Shown here piece by piece: positions 26,660-35,808 of a stretch of DNA of 50,189 bases. Position 1 is the first letter of the stretch; each line of letters opens with the position of its first letter. Origin of the DNA: Deltaproteobacteria bacterium UBA4427 (GTDB taxonomy: Bacteria; Myxococcota_A; UBA9160; UBA4427); the NCBI GenBank assembly GCA_002390675.1, contig DGPZ01000194.1, positions 56,526 through 106,714 of the forward strand. Direction: 5' to 3'. Under the pieces are notes generated by a model. The model saw only the letters and a list, made by a program, of their open reading frames with translations, was not told where the DNA came from and did not search any database. The position numbers and the translations under genes were made by a program.

Positions 26660-27425
26660 ACGCGCGCTGCCCATCACCGATCATCTCACAGAGCTACGCA
26701 ACCGACTGAGTTGGATCGTCGGTTCGATGATCCTGGGCGCGATTCTCTCGTTCAATTTCGCCGAACAGATTTTCAGCTACCTACTCGCCCCCGCTACGAA
26801 CGCGTTAGGCGAGAAGGGGAGCCAGCTTCAAGCCATCGCACCCACCGAAATCTTCTTCACCTACATCAAGTGCGCTCTGCTCTCAGGCTTCATCATGACG
26901 CTGCCCGTCTCCTTTTATCACCTCTGGTCCTTTATCGCGCCCGGCCTCTACGACAACGAACGCAAGGCCGTTCTCCCCTTCGTATTCTTCTCGACAGTCC
27001 TCTTCGCCGGTGGCGCCATCTTCGGTTACTCCATGGTCTTCCCGATCGTCTTTGAGTTTTTTAATGGCTGGGACAACGAATGGGTCGTCTCCGCATGGAG
27101 CATGAAGGAGGTCTTCAGCCTAACAACGCGCCTCTTTCTCGCATTCGGCGTCGCCTTCGAAATGCCGCTCTTCGTCTTCTTCCTAGCGATCACCGGCATT
27201 CTAAGCGCCCGTCAACTCCTCGCTGGCACCCCCTACGCGATCCTCATCATGTTCATTTTGGGCGCATTGCTCACGCCGCCCGATTTCGTGAGCCAAGTCT
27301 TTTTGGCCGTGCCTATGGTCGTGCTCTATTTGATTGGAGTCGGAGTTGCCTTCTTCTTCGAGCCAGAACGACGTGAGGCCAGGGAAGCGAAAAAGGAGGG
27401 CAGGGCGGTCGCGAAGCGGGACTAG
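26652..27425 (+). CDS. tatC: Sec-independent translocase protein TatC
   Basis: Polytopic receptor subunit of the twin-arginine export system. It has the N-terminal DHLTELRNRL signature, six hydrophobic segments, and FEMPLFVFFL and GALLTPPDFVSQ typical of the family. The start is taken as the GTG at 26652, preceded by GGAG and overlapping the end of tatB, giving 257 residues. The tail is rich in Arg, Lys and Glu. It converges with the metallophosphoesterase gene with only 17 bases between stop codons. Confidence 0.94.
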   Translation: MDERALPITDHLTELRNRLSWIVGSMILGAILSFNFAEQIFSYLLAPATNALGEKGSQLQAIAPTEIFFTYIKCALLSGFIMTLPVSFYHLWSFIAPGLYDNERKAVLPFVFFSTVLFAGGAIFGYSMVFPIVFEFFNGWDNEWVVSAWSMKEVFSLTTRLFLAFGVAFEMPLFVFFLAITGILSARQLLAGTPYAILIMFILGALLTPPDFVSQVFLAVPMVVLYLIGVGVAFFFEPERREAREAKKEGRAVAKRD

Positions 27426-27442
27426 TCGATCCCGCGATCCAG

Positions 27443-28606
27443 TTACGCGGCCACTCGTCTGTAAATGAATCGGATCACGCTCACAAGTCCGATTAAGGCC
27501 AGCACCTTCGGCACGGCCTGGGCTATCCGGATGACATATAGCCGCGCGCCTAACAAATCGTCTTCGTAGCCGTCTGTCCGCCCTTCTCGCGGCACGAGGG
27601 TATACATGTTTTCAGGCACCCATTCCTGGCGGAACGAGAATACTTCTTCGCGATCCGGCTCAACCCGAACCCGAACCCAATGCCCGTCCGGGGAACCGAA
27701 CCCCTCTACTCGAGTCACGTTTTGCAGTGTCTCAAGATGTTCATCGTGGAGCGGCTTATCAATTCGGTACAAATGCGTATCGCCGTGGCCAATCACGATC
27801 GGCTTTTTGAACGCCCGGGCGTGCGCGACGAGCTTTTGCTTGAACCCCGTGAACTCGCTTCGTTCGTTCAGGTGCTGCGGCTCTAGCGCCTCGAAATACC
27901 GCACGCTTCCACTCGTAGGCCATAGATCGGCCTGCAAAGCCACGAAGACGCCACGGGCATTCGTTTCCCCCGCAACACGAAACACTTCGTCGAGCCAAGC
28001 CTCGCCCGCATCGATCAAGCGCAATCGGTCCTCGCGAACATCATCAAAGATCGCTGGTCCCGAGAAGGCAATCATATGAAGCGTCGCAAACACGACGCCC
28101 TCCCGCTCCCAGATGATGTTCTCGATAACCTCGGGAAAGTCCGTGCTCGCCGCCTGCGATCGCACGAAAAAACCGGGAGCACCTTCAATTCCGCCTACGT
28201 TTGGAAAGAATATCCGGCGGACCCGAGCGAGAAAGTCCGTGCCGTCTGGCGACTCCGCCGCGCAATCGGACCAGTCGTTGTCCCCAGGCGTAAGGATGAA
28301 AGGCGGACCTAACGACGTGAAGAGGTCGAGGCGCTCCTTATAAAGCGACTCCGTGCAATCCGTGGCTCTGGGGTTATGCAGATCGCCAACATGCACGATC
28401 CACGAAAGCGACGGGGCGTCGCGAAGATCTGCAAGCAAATGCGGAAAGCCCGCGTCATCACGCGGGAAGTAGGGATAGTCCCCAACCAGCGCAAACTCGA
28501 AGGGCTCAGCACCGTGAGCGGAAGAGACACTTAACAAAAGGGCCAGACAAACCAAGAGGCTCTGAATTCGCGTTCGCGCTGCGCCCCCCGGGCATCTATC
28601 AATCAC
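27443..28606 (-). CDS. Secreted or membrane-bound metallophosphoesterase
   Basis: Calcineurin-type phosphoesterase of 387 residues. It has a signal sequence (SLLVCLALLLSVSSAHGA), metal-site motifs ALVGDYPYF, VHVGDLHN, TPGDNDW and IGHGDTHLY in the standard order, and a C-terminal hydrophobic segment (VLALIGLVSVIRFIYRR) that may anchor it. The substrate is unknown. The GTG at 28606 is chosen because it overlaps the previous stop in GTGA and gives a good signal peptide; an ATG at 28642 would overlap the upstream gene by 40 bases. Confidence 0.85.
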   Translation of the reverse strand: MIDRCPGGAARTRIQSLLVCLALLLSVSSAHGAEPFEFALVGDYPYFPRDDAGFPHLLADLRDAPSLSWIVHVGDLHNPRATDCTESLYKERLDLFTSLGPPFILTPGDNDWSDCAAESPDGTDFLARVRRIFFPNVGGIEGAPGFFVRSQAASTDFPEVIENIIWEREGVVFATLHMIAFSGPAIFDDVREDRLRLIDAGEAWLDEVFRVAGETNARGVFVALQADLWPTSGSVRYFEALEPQHLNERSEFTGFKQKLVAHARAFKKPIVIGHGDTHLYRIDKPLHDEHLETLQNVTRVEGFGSPDGHWVRVRVEPDREEVFSFRQEWVPENMYTLVPREGRTDGYEDDLLGARLYVIRIAQAVPKVLALIGLVSVIRFIYRRVAA

Positions 28607-28932
28607 TCGCTGTCGCCTAGCGAGGAACTGAGAGGGGGGCATCGGGGAACAGATTCATAATGCTCCACGACCGGGAAGGGGTCGTAGTAGTGGTGCAGAA
28701 GTTCCCGCCACTGCTCGTATTGCCGGGAGCCACGAAAGCCTTCCGTATGCGCCTCGAGCGTATCCCACCAAATATTCAGCAAGTATCGATTCGAATCTTC
28801 TACGCATCGCCGAAGTTCATTCTTTTGATGGCCAGGGGTCTGAGCGACTAGCGCCTGTGCCTTCCGGAAGTCACGTTCAAAATTTTCCGCCTCGCCCGGA
28901 CGCACGTCCAAGATCGCAACTTCAAGAATCAT
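28603..28932 (-). CDS. ABM (antibiotic biosynthesis monooxygenase) domain protein
   Basis: A 109-residue protein with the dimeric alpha/beta ABM fold pattern: MILEVAILDVRPGEAENFE, then a helix with QTPGHQKNELRRCVED, NRYLLNIWWDTLEAH and the FRGSRQYEQWRELLHHYY region. Members include small monooxygenases and proteins of unknown role. It overlaps the end of the biotin carboxylase gene by about ten bases and the start of the metallophosphoesterase gene by four, so the three genes are translationally linked. Confidence 0.82.
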   Translation of the reverse strand: MILEVAILDVRPGEAENFERDFRKAQALVAQTPGHQKNELRRCVEDSNRYLLNIWWDTLEAHTEGFRGSRQYEQWRELLHHYYDPFPVVEHYESVPRCPPLSSSLGDSE

Positions 28933-30613
28933 CTGCGTTTACCGCCTTACATTTAACGCGCAGCACGCGGTCGCGAAGCCCGACGTCGAAGCCGCCCTTT
29001 TTGCGCGCCACGATCGTCATTAATCGTGTCCCACTCATGAAGCGTATATTCAAAATCGATCCTGCCTCTTCAAGAACCTCGAAGTCGACCGAACGGCCGT
29101 CAAGGTCCACGACAACCATTCCCTTTGATGAGTCCGACGAAGCGCGCGCACGAATTGCATCCGACTTTGGAAGAGCGATCTCAAAGGGACCGGACGTGTC
29201 CCCATTTCGAGAAGCGCGATAGGCCACCGCTGCAATCACTTCGTCTTTTTTTGAATCAGAAAGTGCCGGCGCAGGTTCGGGCATGTGAGTTTCGATAAAA
29301 CTGGTGTCGTAGGCGCCTTCCCTAAAGGCTGCGTTCTCGCAGACTCGCCGCAGAAAAGGCAGCCCCGTCCGAATGCCCGAGATAACATAAGTCTCGAGGG
29401 CCTTTTCAAGCCGAGCTAAGACTTCTTGGCGATCGCATCCCGAAACGATCAACTTCGCGATCATCGGATCGTAATGCGGCGTCACCGTCTCCCCGCCTTC
29501 GAATCCCGTATCAAGCCGAACTCCGTCGCCTTCGGGCGCGCGCCAATCAACGATCGGACCCGGGGAAGGAATGAACCCCTTGTCCGGATCTTCTGCATAG
29601 ATCCGAACTTCAATCGCGTGACCTGTTAGGCGTATATTGTCTTGTTCGAGCTCGAGTCGTTCGCCCGCCGCCATGCGAATTTGCATCGCAACAAGGTCCA
29701 CGCCCGTCACACTTTCCGTGACGGGGTGCTCGACCTGAATTCGCGTATTCATTTCGAGGAAATAGAATTCTCCCCGCGCATCGAGCAAAAACTCGCAGGT
29801 ACCCGCACCGACATAATCGACGGCCTGGGTCGCAAGCACGGCGGCCTCACCCATCGCCGCGCGCATCTCAACCGTCATCCCGTAGGCCGGCGCTTCTTCG
29901 ACAAGCTTTTGATGCCGTCTTTGAATCGAACACTCACGCTCACCGAAATGAAGCGTGTGCCCATACGCATCGGCCATCACCTGAATTTCGATATGCCTAG
30001 GACCGATCAAGCATTTTTCGAGATAGACCGCTCCGTCCCCAAAGGCGGCTTCGGCTTCACTTGAAGCGCGCTCGAGCGCCACTTCGAGGTCCGCTTCGTT
30101 GTCGACGCGACGCATCCCGCGCCCACCGCCGCCTGCCGACGCTTTGACTAATACCGGATATCCAATCTCTGCGGCCGCCATACGCGCAACCGCCGGATCC
30201 TTGATCTCTTCACCACCGGGCACGACCGGAACGCCTGCCGCAACCATTCTCTCCCGCGCGGCGATTTTGAGTCCCATCGCCGCGATGACTTCCGGCGTCG
30301 GACCGATGAACGTGATGCCCGCATCGGTTACTGCCCGAGCGAAGCCTGCATTCTCCGACAGAAATCCGTAGCCGGGGTGAACGGCATCCGCGCCGACTTC
30401 ACGAGCAATGCCGACGATGCGCGCCGCGTCGAGGTAACTCTCAGCCGCTCGTGCAGGCCCGCAACAAACCGCTTCATCCGCCGCGCGCACATGCAGTGCG
30501 CTCTCATCTGCTTCCGAGTAGATCGCCACCGAAGCGATCCCCATCTCACGACATGCTCTTGCTATGCGAACCGCGATCTCCCCGCGATTGGCGATCAAAA
30601 TCTTCTTGAACAT
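28922..30613 (-). CDS. Biotin carboxylase subunit of an acyl-CoA carboxylase
   Basis: ATP-dependent carboxylation of biotin for acetyl-, propionyl- or methylcrotonyl-CoA carboxylase. The N-terminus KKILIANRGEIAVRIARACR, the ATP-grasp loop KASAGGGGRGMRR and the active-site stretch EMNTRIQVEHPVTE are intact. The 563-residue chain has about 110 residues beyond the carboxylase core. These look beta-rich (GMVVVDLDGRSVDFEVL) but lack the MKM biotinylation motif, so biotin must be carried by another protein. No carboxyltransferase gene is adjacent. Start ATG at 30613. Confidence 0.9.
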   Translation of the reverse strand: MFKKILIANRGEIAVRIARACREMGIASVAIYSEADESALHVRAADEAVCCGPARAAESYLDAARIVGIAREVGADAVHPGYGFLSENAGFARAVTDAGITFIGPTPEVIAAMGLKIAARERMVAAGVPVVPGGEEIKDPAVARMAAAEIGYPVLVKASAGGGGRGMRRVDNEADLEVALERASSEAEAAFGDGAVYLEKCLIGPRHIEIQVMADAYGHTLHFGERECSIQRRHQKLVEEAPAYGMTVEMRAAMGEAAVLATQAVDYVGAGTCEFLLDARGEFYFLEMNTRIQVEHPVTESVTGVDLVAMQIRMAAGERLELEQDNIRLTGHAIEVRIYAEDPDKGFIPSPGPIVDWRAPEGDGVRLDTGFEGGETVTPHYDPMIAKLIVSGCDRQEVLARLEKALETYVISGIRTGLPFLRRVCENAAFREGAYDTSFIETHMPEPAPALSDSKKDEVIAAVAYRASRNGDTSGPFEIALPKSDAIRARASSDSSKGMVVVDLDGRSVDFEVLEEAGSILNIRFMSGTRLMTIVARKKGGFDVGLRDRVLRVKCKAVNADDS

Positions 30614-30639
30614 CGACATCCCTCAAAGCCCCTACCCAA

Positions 30640-30685
30640 AATGCAAAACGGCCGGCCGCCCCAAGATAGGGACCGACCGGCCGTT
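30640..30685 (-). terminator. Terminator of the malic enzyme gene
   Basis: A 9-bp GC-rich stem (AACGGCCGG at 30647-30655 with CCGGCCGTT at 30677-30685). On the minus strand it is followed by TTTTGCATTTT. It lies between the malic enzyme stop and the biotin carboxylase start and should separate the two transcripts. Confidence 0.8.
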
Positions 30686-30723
30686 CGCGAACCGTGCGAA
30701 AAAATCGCGTCTAGCTTGAAGCG

Positions 30724-32010
30724 CTAAAGCGAAGCGATCTCGCCGAGCATCTGTTGGAGCTTTGTCTCGTATTCCTTGAGATCGATCGGCTCCCGAGCCA
30801 CCCCAGAATCCATCGCCGCCTTCGCAACCGCCGGGGCCACATAAAGCAGCACGCGGGGATCGAAGGGCTTCGGGATGATGTAGGTCGGACCGAAGTCGAA
30901 GGACTCACCGGGATAGGCCTGCTTAACTGCATCCGGAACCGCTTCACCACGCTTTGCCAACTCGGCAAGAGCGTAGGTCGCAGCCTGTTTCATCTCTTCG
31001 TTGATCTTCGAAGCGCGCACGTCGAGGGCACCACGGAAGATGAAGGGGAAGCCTAGGACGTTGTTCACCTGATTGGCGTAGTCCGAGCGACCCGTCGCGC
31101 AAATGGCGTCGGGCCGTGCAGCCATGGCGTCAGGGGGGATGATCTCCGGGTCGGGGTTCGCCATTGCGAAGACCAGAGGACGATCAGCCATGCTCTTGAC
31201 CATGTCCTGGGACACGAGACCCGCCTGGGAGAGACCGACGAAGACGTCGGCACCAACAAGCGCATCACTGAGCGTGCGGCATTCGGTCTCCGCGACAAAC
31301 TCTTCCTTGTACTTGTTGAAGCCCTTGCCCCGGCCCTTCCACATGACGCCTTGGGAGTCCGTCATGAGGATGTTCTCGGGCAGTACGCCGAGGTCCTTGT
31401 AGAGCTTCGCGCAAGAAATCGAGGCCGCACCGGCGCCTGAGAAGACGACCTTCACTTCGCCGATCTTCTTGTCCTGAATCTCAATCCCGTTTAACAAAGC
31501 GGCGGCGGAGATAATTGCCGTGCCGTGCTGATCGTCGTGAAAGACGGGAATATCGAGGGATTCCTTGAGGCGCTCTTCGATTTCGAAGCATTCGGGAGCC
31601 CGGATGTCCTCGAGGTTGATGCCACCGAAGGTCGGCGAAATCATCTCGCAGAAGCGGACCATCTCGTCGACGTCCTGCGTGTCCACTTCGATGTCGAAGA
31701 CGTCGATGTCGGCAAAGCGCTTGAAGAGAACGCCCTTGCCTTCCATGACCGGCTTGCCGGCGAGTGCGCCGATGTTGCCAAGGCCGAGGACAGCGGAGCC
31801 GTTGCTAAGCACGGCGACGAGGTTGCCTTTGGCCGTGTACTTGTAGGCGTCTTCGGGGTTCTTCTCGATCGCGAGACAGGGCGCAGCAACGCCAGGGGAG
31901 TAGGCCAACGAGAGATCGTCGGCGGTCACGCAGCTCTTGGTCGGGACGACCTTTATTTTACCTGCTCGACCCTTTGCGTGATATTCGAGGGCGTCGTCGT
32001 TCAAGCTCAC
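30724..32010 (-). CDS. NAD(P)-dependent malic enzyme
   Basis: Oxidative decarboxylation of malate to pyruvate, supplying NADPH and pyruvate. The sequence belongs to the MaeB-type branch: LAYSPGVAAPC, GNLVAVLSNGSAVLGLGNIG, PVFHDDQHGTAIISAAAL and the nucleotide-binding VFSGAGAASISCAKL. At 428 residues it is the single-domain form; the phosphotransacetylase-like domain of the long MaeB enzymes is absent. Cofactor preference cannot be read with certainty. A palindrome lies about 95 bases upstream of its start. Confidence 0.94.
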   Translation of the reverse strand: MSLNDDALEYHAKGRAGKIKVVPTKSCVTADDLSLAYSPGVAAPCLAIEKNPEDAYKYTAKGNLVAVLSNGSAVLGLGNIGALAGKPVMEGKGVLFKRFADIDVFDIEVDTQDVDEMVRFCEMISPTFGGINLEDIRAPECFEIEERLKESLDIPVFHDDQHGTAIISAAALLNGIEIQDKKIGEVKVVFSGAGAASISCAKLYKDLGVLPENILMTDSQGVMWKGRGKGFNKYKEEFVAETECRTLSDALVGADVFVGLSQAGLVSQDMVKSMADRPLVFAMANPDPEIIPPDAMAARPDAICATGRSDYANQVNNVLGFPFIFRGALDVRASKINEEMKQAATYALAELAKRGEAVPDAVKQAYPGESFDFGPTYIIPKPFDPRVLLYVAPAVAKAAMDSGVAREPIDLKEYETKLQQMLGEIASL

Positions 32011-32475
32011 AACGTAATCCTTTACTTCTCCAGGCTGCCCAACTCAATCGAGCTGGATCGGTCCCGGGATTGGAGGCGCATTCGAGATCATCTGCCCGGC
32101 GCTAGACCGAAATTCGGTCAAGAGAACGCGCGGGACTCACCCATCGCGTTTTCGCAACGCGCGACCACTCGCTCGGGTCGATGCAGACGAATTTGCCGAG
32201 GGCCTGAGTTTTTACCCAGGCCTCCGGCGAAGGAGCCTCATCCTATCAACCAGTGGCGGAATCGTCGATGAAATCGCCAATCCGCCTGGGAGAAAATCCT
32301 GGGTTGTCGACAATCCACGGTTCTTCTCGTCGCACCTGGTATGCAGCTCGGCTGACAAGTCAAATCCGACTCAAGGAAATCGGCGGAGGCCCACTTGATT
32401 AGCGCAAGGGAGTTTGATCCCCAGGTTGCGCCGCGCTGCGCGCCCCCGGGAGCGACGCCGAAAGGAATCGAGCGA
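32011..32475. other. Gap between malic enzyme and acyl-CoA dehydrogenase genes
   Basis: No gene is apparent in these 465 bases. The stretch holds the palindrome at 32105-32119 near the malic enzyme start and a hairpin GGCCTG/CAGGCC (32201-32206 with 32217-32222) with a T-rich loop. I see nothing else distinctive. Confidence 0.6.
32105..32119. promoter_or_regulatory. Palindromic operator candidate upstream of malic enzyme
   Basis: GACCGAAATTCGGTC: perfect 7-base arms around a single A, about 95 bases upstream of the malic enzyme start codon. Its size fits a dimeric regulator. The IclR-type protein encoded 1.5 kb away is one possible binder; this is unproven. Confidence 0.45.
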
Positions 32476-33615
32476 CTATTCCTTGCTAAGTTCGCGTGCG
32501 ATCACGACGCGCTGGATCTGGTTGGTGCCTTCGTAGATCTGCATGAGCTTCGCGTCCCGCATCAATTTTTCGACCGGGTACTCCCGCGTGTAGCCATTGC
32601 CACCGAAGATCTGCACGGCATCCGTCGTGGCCTCCATCGCCGCGTCCGTCGCGAAGCATTTCGCCATGGCGCTCTGCTTTGCCGCGCGGCGACCTTCGTC
32701 GAGTAGCCAAGCGCTCTGCATCGTCAGCAGTCGGCTCGCTTCGATGCCCTTCGCCATATCCGCGAGCATGAACTGCACGGCTTGGAATTCGCCGATCGGC
32801 TGACCGAATGCTTTGCGATCGGCGGCGTAGGCGAGACTCTCTTCGAGCGCGCGGCGCGCTATGCCGACGGCGAGTGCGGCGACCTGCGGCCTAGCACGGT
32901 CAAGCGTGGCCATCGCGATCTTAAAGCCCTCGCCCTCTTCGCCGAGGCGTTGGGTTGCGGGTACGCGAACGTTATCGAAATGGACGAGCGTCGTATTACT
33001 CGCGCGCTGCCCCATCTTGTCTTCTTTGCGACCCGGCGTGAGCCCCGGCGTCCCCTTCGGAATCACGAAGGCGCACATGCCCTTGTGTCGCGAAGAACGA
33101 TCGAGGGTCGCGAACACCGTATAGATATCCGCGTAGCCACCGTTCGTAATCCAAGCCTTCGTGCCGTTCAGGATGTAGTCGTCGCCATCTTTCTCAGCAA
33201 GCAACTGAAGACCTGCGACGTCCGAACCGGCACCCGGCTCCGAAAGGCAGAACGCCATCAGCTTGAAGCTGTCGGAGCATTGCCCGAGCCACTCGCGGCG
33301 CTGGTCGTCCGAGCCGCCTAACAGAATCGGATTGAGGGCGAGATCATTGCTGATGATCGAAGTGGTGATCCCCGAGCAACCGCGGGAGAGTTCTTCGACG
33401 CCTACACAGGCAGCCACAACCGAGAGGCCAACGCCGCCGAGTTCTTCAGGGATCCCGGTGTGCGAGAGGCCTAGCTCCCAGGCCTTTTCGAGAACCGGAA
33501 TCGGAAACTCTCCGCTTACATCGCACTCCGCGGCGACCGGGAGAATTTCCTCGTTCGCAAAGCGGCGGGCGGTGTCCTGGAGGTTGAGAAGCGAGTCGTC
33601 GAGTTCGAAATCCAT
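32476..33615 (-). CDS. Acyl-CoA dehydrogenase
   Basis: FAD-dependent alpha-beta dehydrogenation of acyl-CoA. The family signatures LSEPGAGSDVAGLQ (substrate/FAD loop) and the C-terminal IYEGTNQIQRVVIAREL are present; in the latter, Glu is the catalytic base at the short/medium-chain position. Length (379 residues) is standard. Chain-length preference cannot be deduced. It is 52 bases downstream of the IclR regulator gene on the same strand, which suggests that the regulator controls it. Confidence 0.95.
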   Translation of the reverse strand: MDFELDDSLLNLQDTARRFANEEILPVAAECDVSGEFPIPVLEKAWELGLSHTGIPEELGGVGLSVVAACVGVEELSRGCSGITTSIISNDLALNPILLGGSDDQRREWLGQCSDSFKLMAFCLSEPGAGSDVAGLQLLAEKDGDDYILNGTKAWITNGGYADIYTVFATLDRSSRHKGMCAFVIPKGTPGLTPGRKEDKMGQRASNTTLVHFDNVRVPATQRLGEEGEGFKIAMATLDRARPQVAALAVGIARRALEESLAYAADRKAFGQPIGEFQAVQFMLADMAKGIEASRLLTMQSAWLLDEGRRAAKQSAMAKCFATDAAMEATTDAVQIFGGNGYTREYPVEKLMRDAKLMQIYEGTNQIQRVVIARELSKE

Positions 33616-33667
33616 CGCGGGAGACTAGCGAGAGACTGACTCCCCACTAGAGGTAGGCCGCTGTGTT

Positions 33668-34504
33668 TCAGCTGACCGGCATTCCGCCCAGCTCGCAAGA
33701 GAGCCGATCGGCTGCGGCGGTGACGGCAGTGGCCACTTCGCCGTGCAGACGCACTTCGTTCATACGCATGGCCGGGCCTGAAAGCGACAACCCAGCGATC
33801 ACACGACCACTCGCATCACGCACCGGCGCCGCGGCACATCGCAGTCCCGGTACAAATTCCTCAACATCCGTCGCATAACCGCGCAGCTGAACAGCCCGCA
33901 ATTCGTCCATCAGCTTCGACGGATCCGCGAGCGTCGCCGAGGTGTGCTGCTCGAGCGGCTCCTCCGAGAGAAGACTATCGATCGCCGAAGGGACGCCGAG
34001 CGTCGCGTCTGCGATCCCCAAGCTGCGATTGGAAATTTCGCCGGCGAGCAGGCTCTTCCCAAGCGCCGTGCAATGAGCGTCGAGTCGTTCGCCGACGCGA
34101 AGTCCCGTCAACACGAGCTGCTCCGGCAGCACCCCATCAAGATGAACCACTTCACGACCCCGAAGGACGCCAAGATGGGCTGTCTCCCGAGTAGTCTCCG
34201 CTAACTCTTCAAGGATCGGGCGAGCGCGGTTCATGAGCGTGTGGCTACGCGCGAAAGCGTGGCCCAACTCCAGGCAGCGCGGCCCGAGATGATAGAGGTC
34301 AGTGGACGGCGTCTGCTGGATATAACCGGCAAGCTCGAGCGTCGCGAGCAACCGGAACGCATTATTCTTGTGGAGGCCGAGGTTTCGGGCGAGATCGCTA
34401 ACGCCCATCTCCTTTTCGGTATGAAAGACTTCGAGCATGCGGAGCGCATTCGTAACGGTCTGAATCGCGTATTCGCTCTTGGGCTTGCTGGACGTCTTCG
34501 GCAT
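33668..34504 (-). CDS. IclR family transcriptional regulator
   Basis: An N-terminal winged helix-turn-helix (YAIQTVTNALRMLEVF, NLGLHKNNAFRLLATLELAG) is followed by the ligand-binding domain with LEELAETTRETAHLGVL and RLDAHCTALGKSLLA, both typical of IclR proteins. The ATG at 34504 gives 278 residues, the family's usual size. Longer in-frame starts add a Pro/Ser-rich leader not expected in this family. The ligand is unknown; position beside an acyl-CoA dehydrogenase gene suggests control of acyl-CoA metabolism. Confidence 0.92.
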   Translation of the reverse strand: MPKTSSKPKSEYAIQTVTNALRMLEVFHTEKEMGVSDLARNLGLHKNNAFRLLATLELAGYIQQTPSTDLYHLGPRCLELGHAFARSHTLMNRARPILEELAETTRETAHLGVLRGREVVHLDGVLPEQLVLTGLRVGERLDAHCTALGKSLLAGEISNRSLGIADATLGVPSAIDSLLSEEPLEQHTSATLADPSKLMDELRAVQLRGYATDVEEFVPGLRCAAAPVRDASGRVIAGLSLSGPAMRMNEVRLHGEVATAVTAAADRLSCELGGMPVS

Positions 34505-35244
34505 CAGGGGCGGCTCCGATGTTCGAACGCTCTCGAATAAGCACATGTCCTGGCCCGTCGAATCTTCCTCGGTACATAAGGAAGGAGCGGGGGGAAACGG
34601 ATTTTCGAAGGACGCCGACAGTCGAATTCCGTCGCCGCTCGCGTTCGACCCACCGACGAACTCGACCGACAAGCGGGCGGGCGTTCAGGATGACGACAGC
34701 AGTCTGACCAAAGAAGTTCTGATTGGATCAGGTCGCAGGTGCGGATGCAGAGCGCAGCAACAGCAAGCAAATGAACTAAGCAGAAGGTCGGGGGGCAGCG
34801 TTTGAGGATCGATCCGTGAGGCCCAGGGGGTAGGATAGTTCTAACGCAATCTGCCGAGAGATGTCAACGAATTCAAACCCGTGTCCCAATCCGAATTCCA
34901 GAATTACACTTTAATAGGTCAATTTGTGTCAGCGCAGCCGCCCGACTTCAAAGGAATTTCGATGAAAGCTGCGAGTTGTGTCTTGCCCAAAAATAGTTTT
35001 TAACCGGGAAACACTTTTTGCTTGGGTGTTCAAGAGAGAGGCGCCCGCGCTTCGCCTAATGATGCGTGATGCTGTGCAACGCGATGCGCGATGAGCAATC
35101 AGTATGTCAATTGCGAGTTGATCGTTGGGAAGACGACACAACCGCGCGACGGCGTTGAGGGCCGCTCATTCGCGGCGCGACGAGTTCCTTACGCGTGGAC
35201 TTCCCGGCGGGACGGCTGGGCGGCGCGAAGAATGCCTGCACCGC
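34505..35244. other. Gene-free region upstream of the IclR gene
   Basis: About 740 bases without a credible gene; short open frames here have atypical composition. The part at 34850-35040 is more AT-rich than its surroundings and includes an AAAAA-TAG-TTTTT inverted repeat at 34989-35001 and two close GAATT motifs near 34900. A patch at 35058-35095 repeats GATGCG-like words. It probably holds the promoter of the IclR gene, but I cannot place -35/-10 boxes with confidence. Confidence 0.55.
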
Positions 35245-35772
35245 TTAAGGCCTTGAATGGCCGGGGCGTTCGGAGGCTCGCGCGGTCATCTCTGTGGCCA
35301 GTAGCTCTATAATGAGGGTGGCAACCCCCAGCACAATCGCAACGTCGGCGAGGCTGAAATCCGGCAGCGTGTTCGACGCGACAGACCCTAAGTGCAAGAA
35401 GTCGAAGCCGGAACCGTATCTCAGTCGGTCAATCGTATGGCTCGCGATTCCACCGAGCATCGCACCCAGCGCAGCCGCTGTACTCTGCTCGCCAGGGGCC
35501 AAGCCCCTGTAGTAGCCAAAGATCGCCATCGTCGTGAAAATCGCCAGTGCGGAGAAGCCGATCAGCTGCGCGTGGGGTAGCCAGTCGCGAAAAAACCCAA
35601 ACGCTCCCCCCATGGAAGGCACGTGTGTCAGTGCAATAACATCGCCTACGAGCGAGGACCGGTCGCCAATGTCGAGGATCGTTGTCGTGTGAAATTTTCC
35701 CAGCTGGTCGATCACGAGCGCGATTAAAGCGCTCGACAGAAATGCAATGCCCTTTGTCCCGAAAAATTTCAC
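35245..35772 (-). CDS. Divergent signal peptidase II (LspA)-like protein
   Basis: A four-helix membrane protein resembling prolipoprotein signal peptidase. ALIALVIDQLGKF, GGAFGFFRDWL, TIDRLRYGSGFDFLHLG and LPDFSLADVAIVLG match the family's conserved boxes in order. The two catalytic aspartates (in GFDF and SLAD) are kept, but the conserved asparagines of NxGxxF, GNxxDR and FNxAD are Ser, His and Ser. The GTG at 35772 follows GAGGG; a GTG five codons upstream is possible. It sits after a lipoprotein gene in a probable three-gene unit with PBP1b. Confidence 0.75.
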   Translation of the reverse strand: MKFFGTKGIAFLSSALIALVIDQLGKFHTTTILDIGDRSSLVGDVIALTHVPSMGGAFGFFRDWLPHAQLIGFSALAIFTTMAIFGYYRGLAPGEQSTAAALGAMLGGIASHTIDRLRYGSGFDFLHLGSVASNTLPDFSLADVAIVLGVATLIIELLATEMTARASERPGHSRP

Positions 35773-35808
35773 GCTAGACCCTCGCACTCAGCACGCTCGC
35801 CTCTCATC

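Noticed and set aside
34929..35312. Two short open frames (70 and 73 codons) in the IclR upstream region
   Set aside because: They are Arg/Ser-rich, lack ribosome binding sites and resemble no family; the region has intergenic composition.
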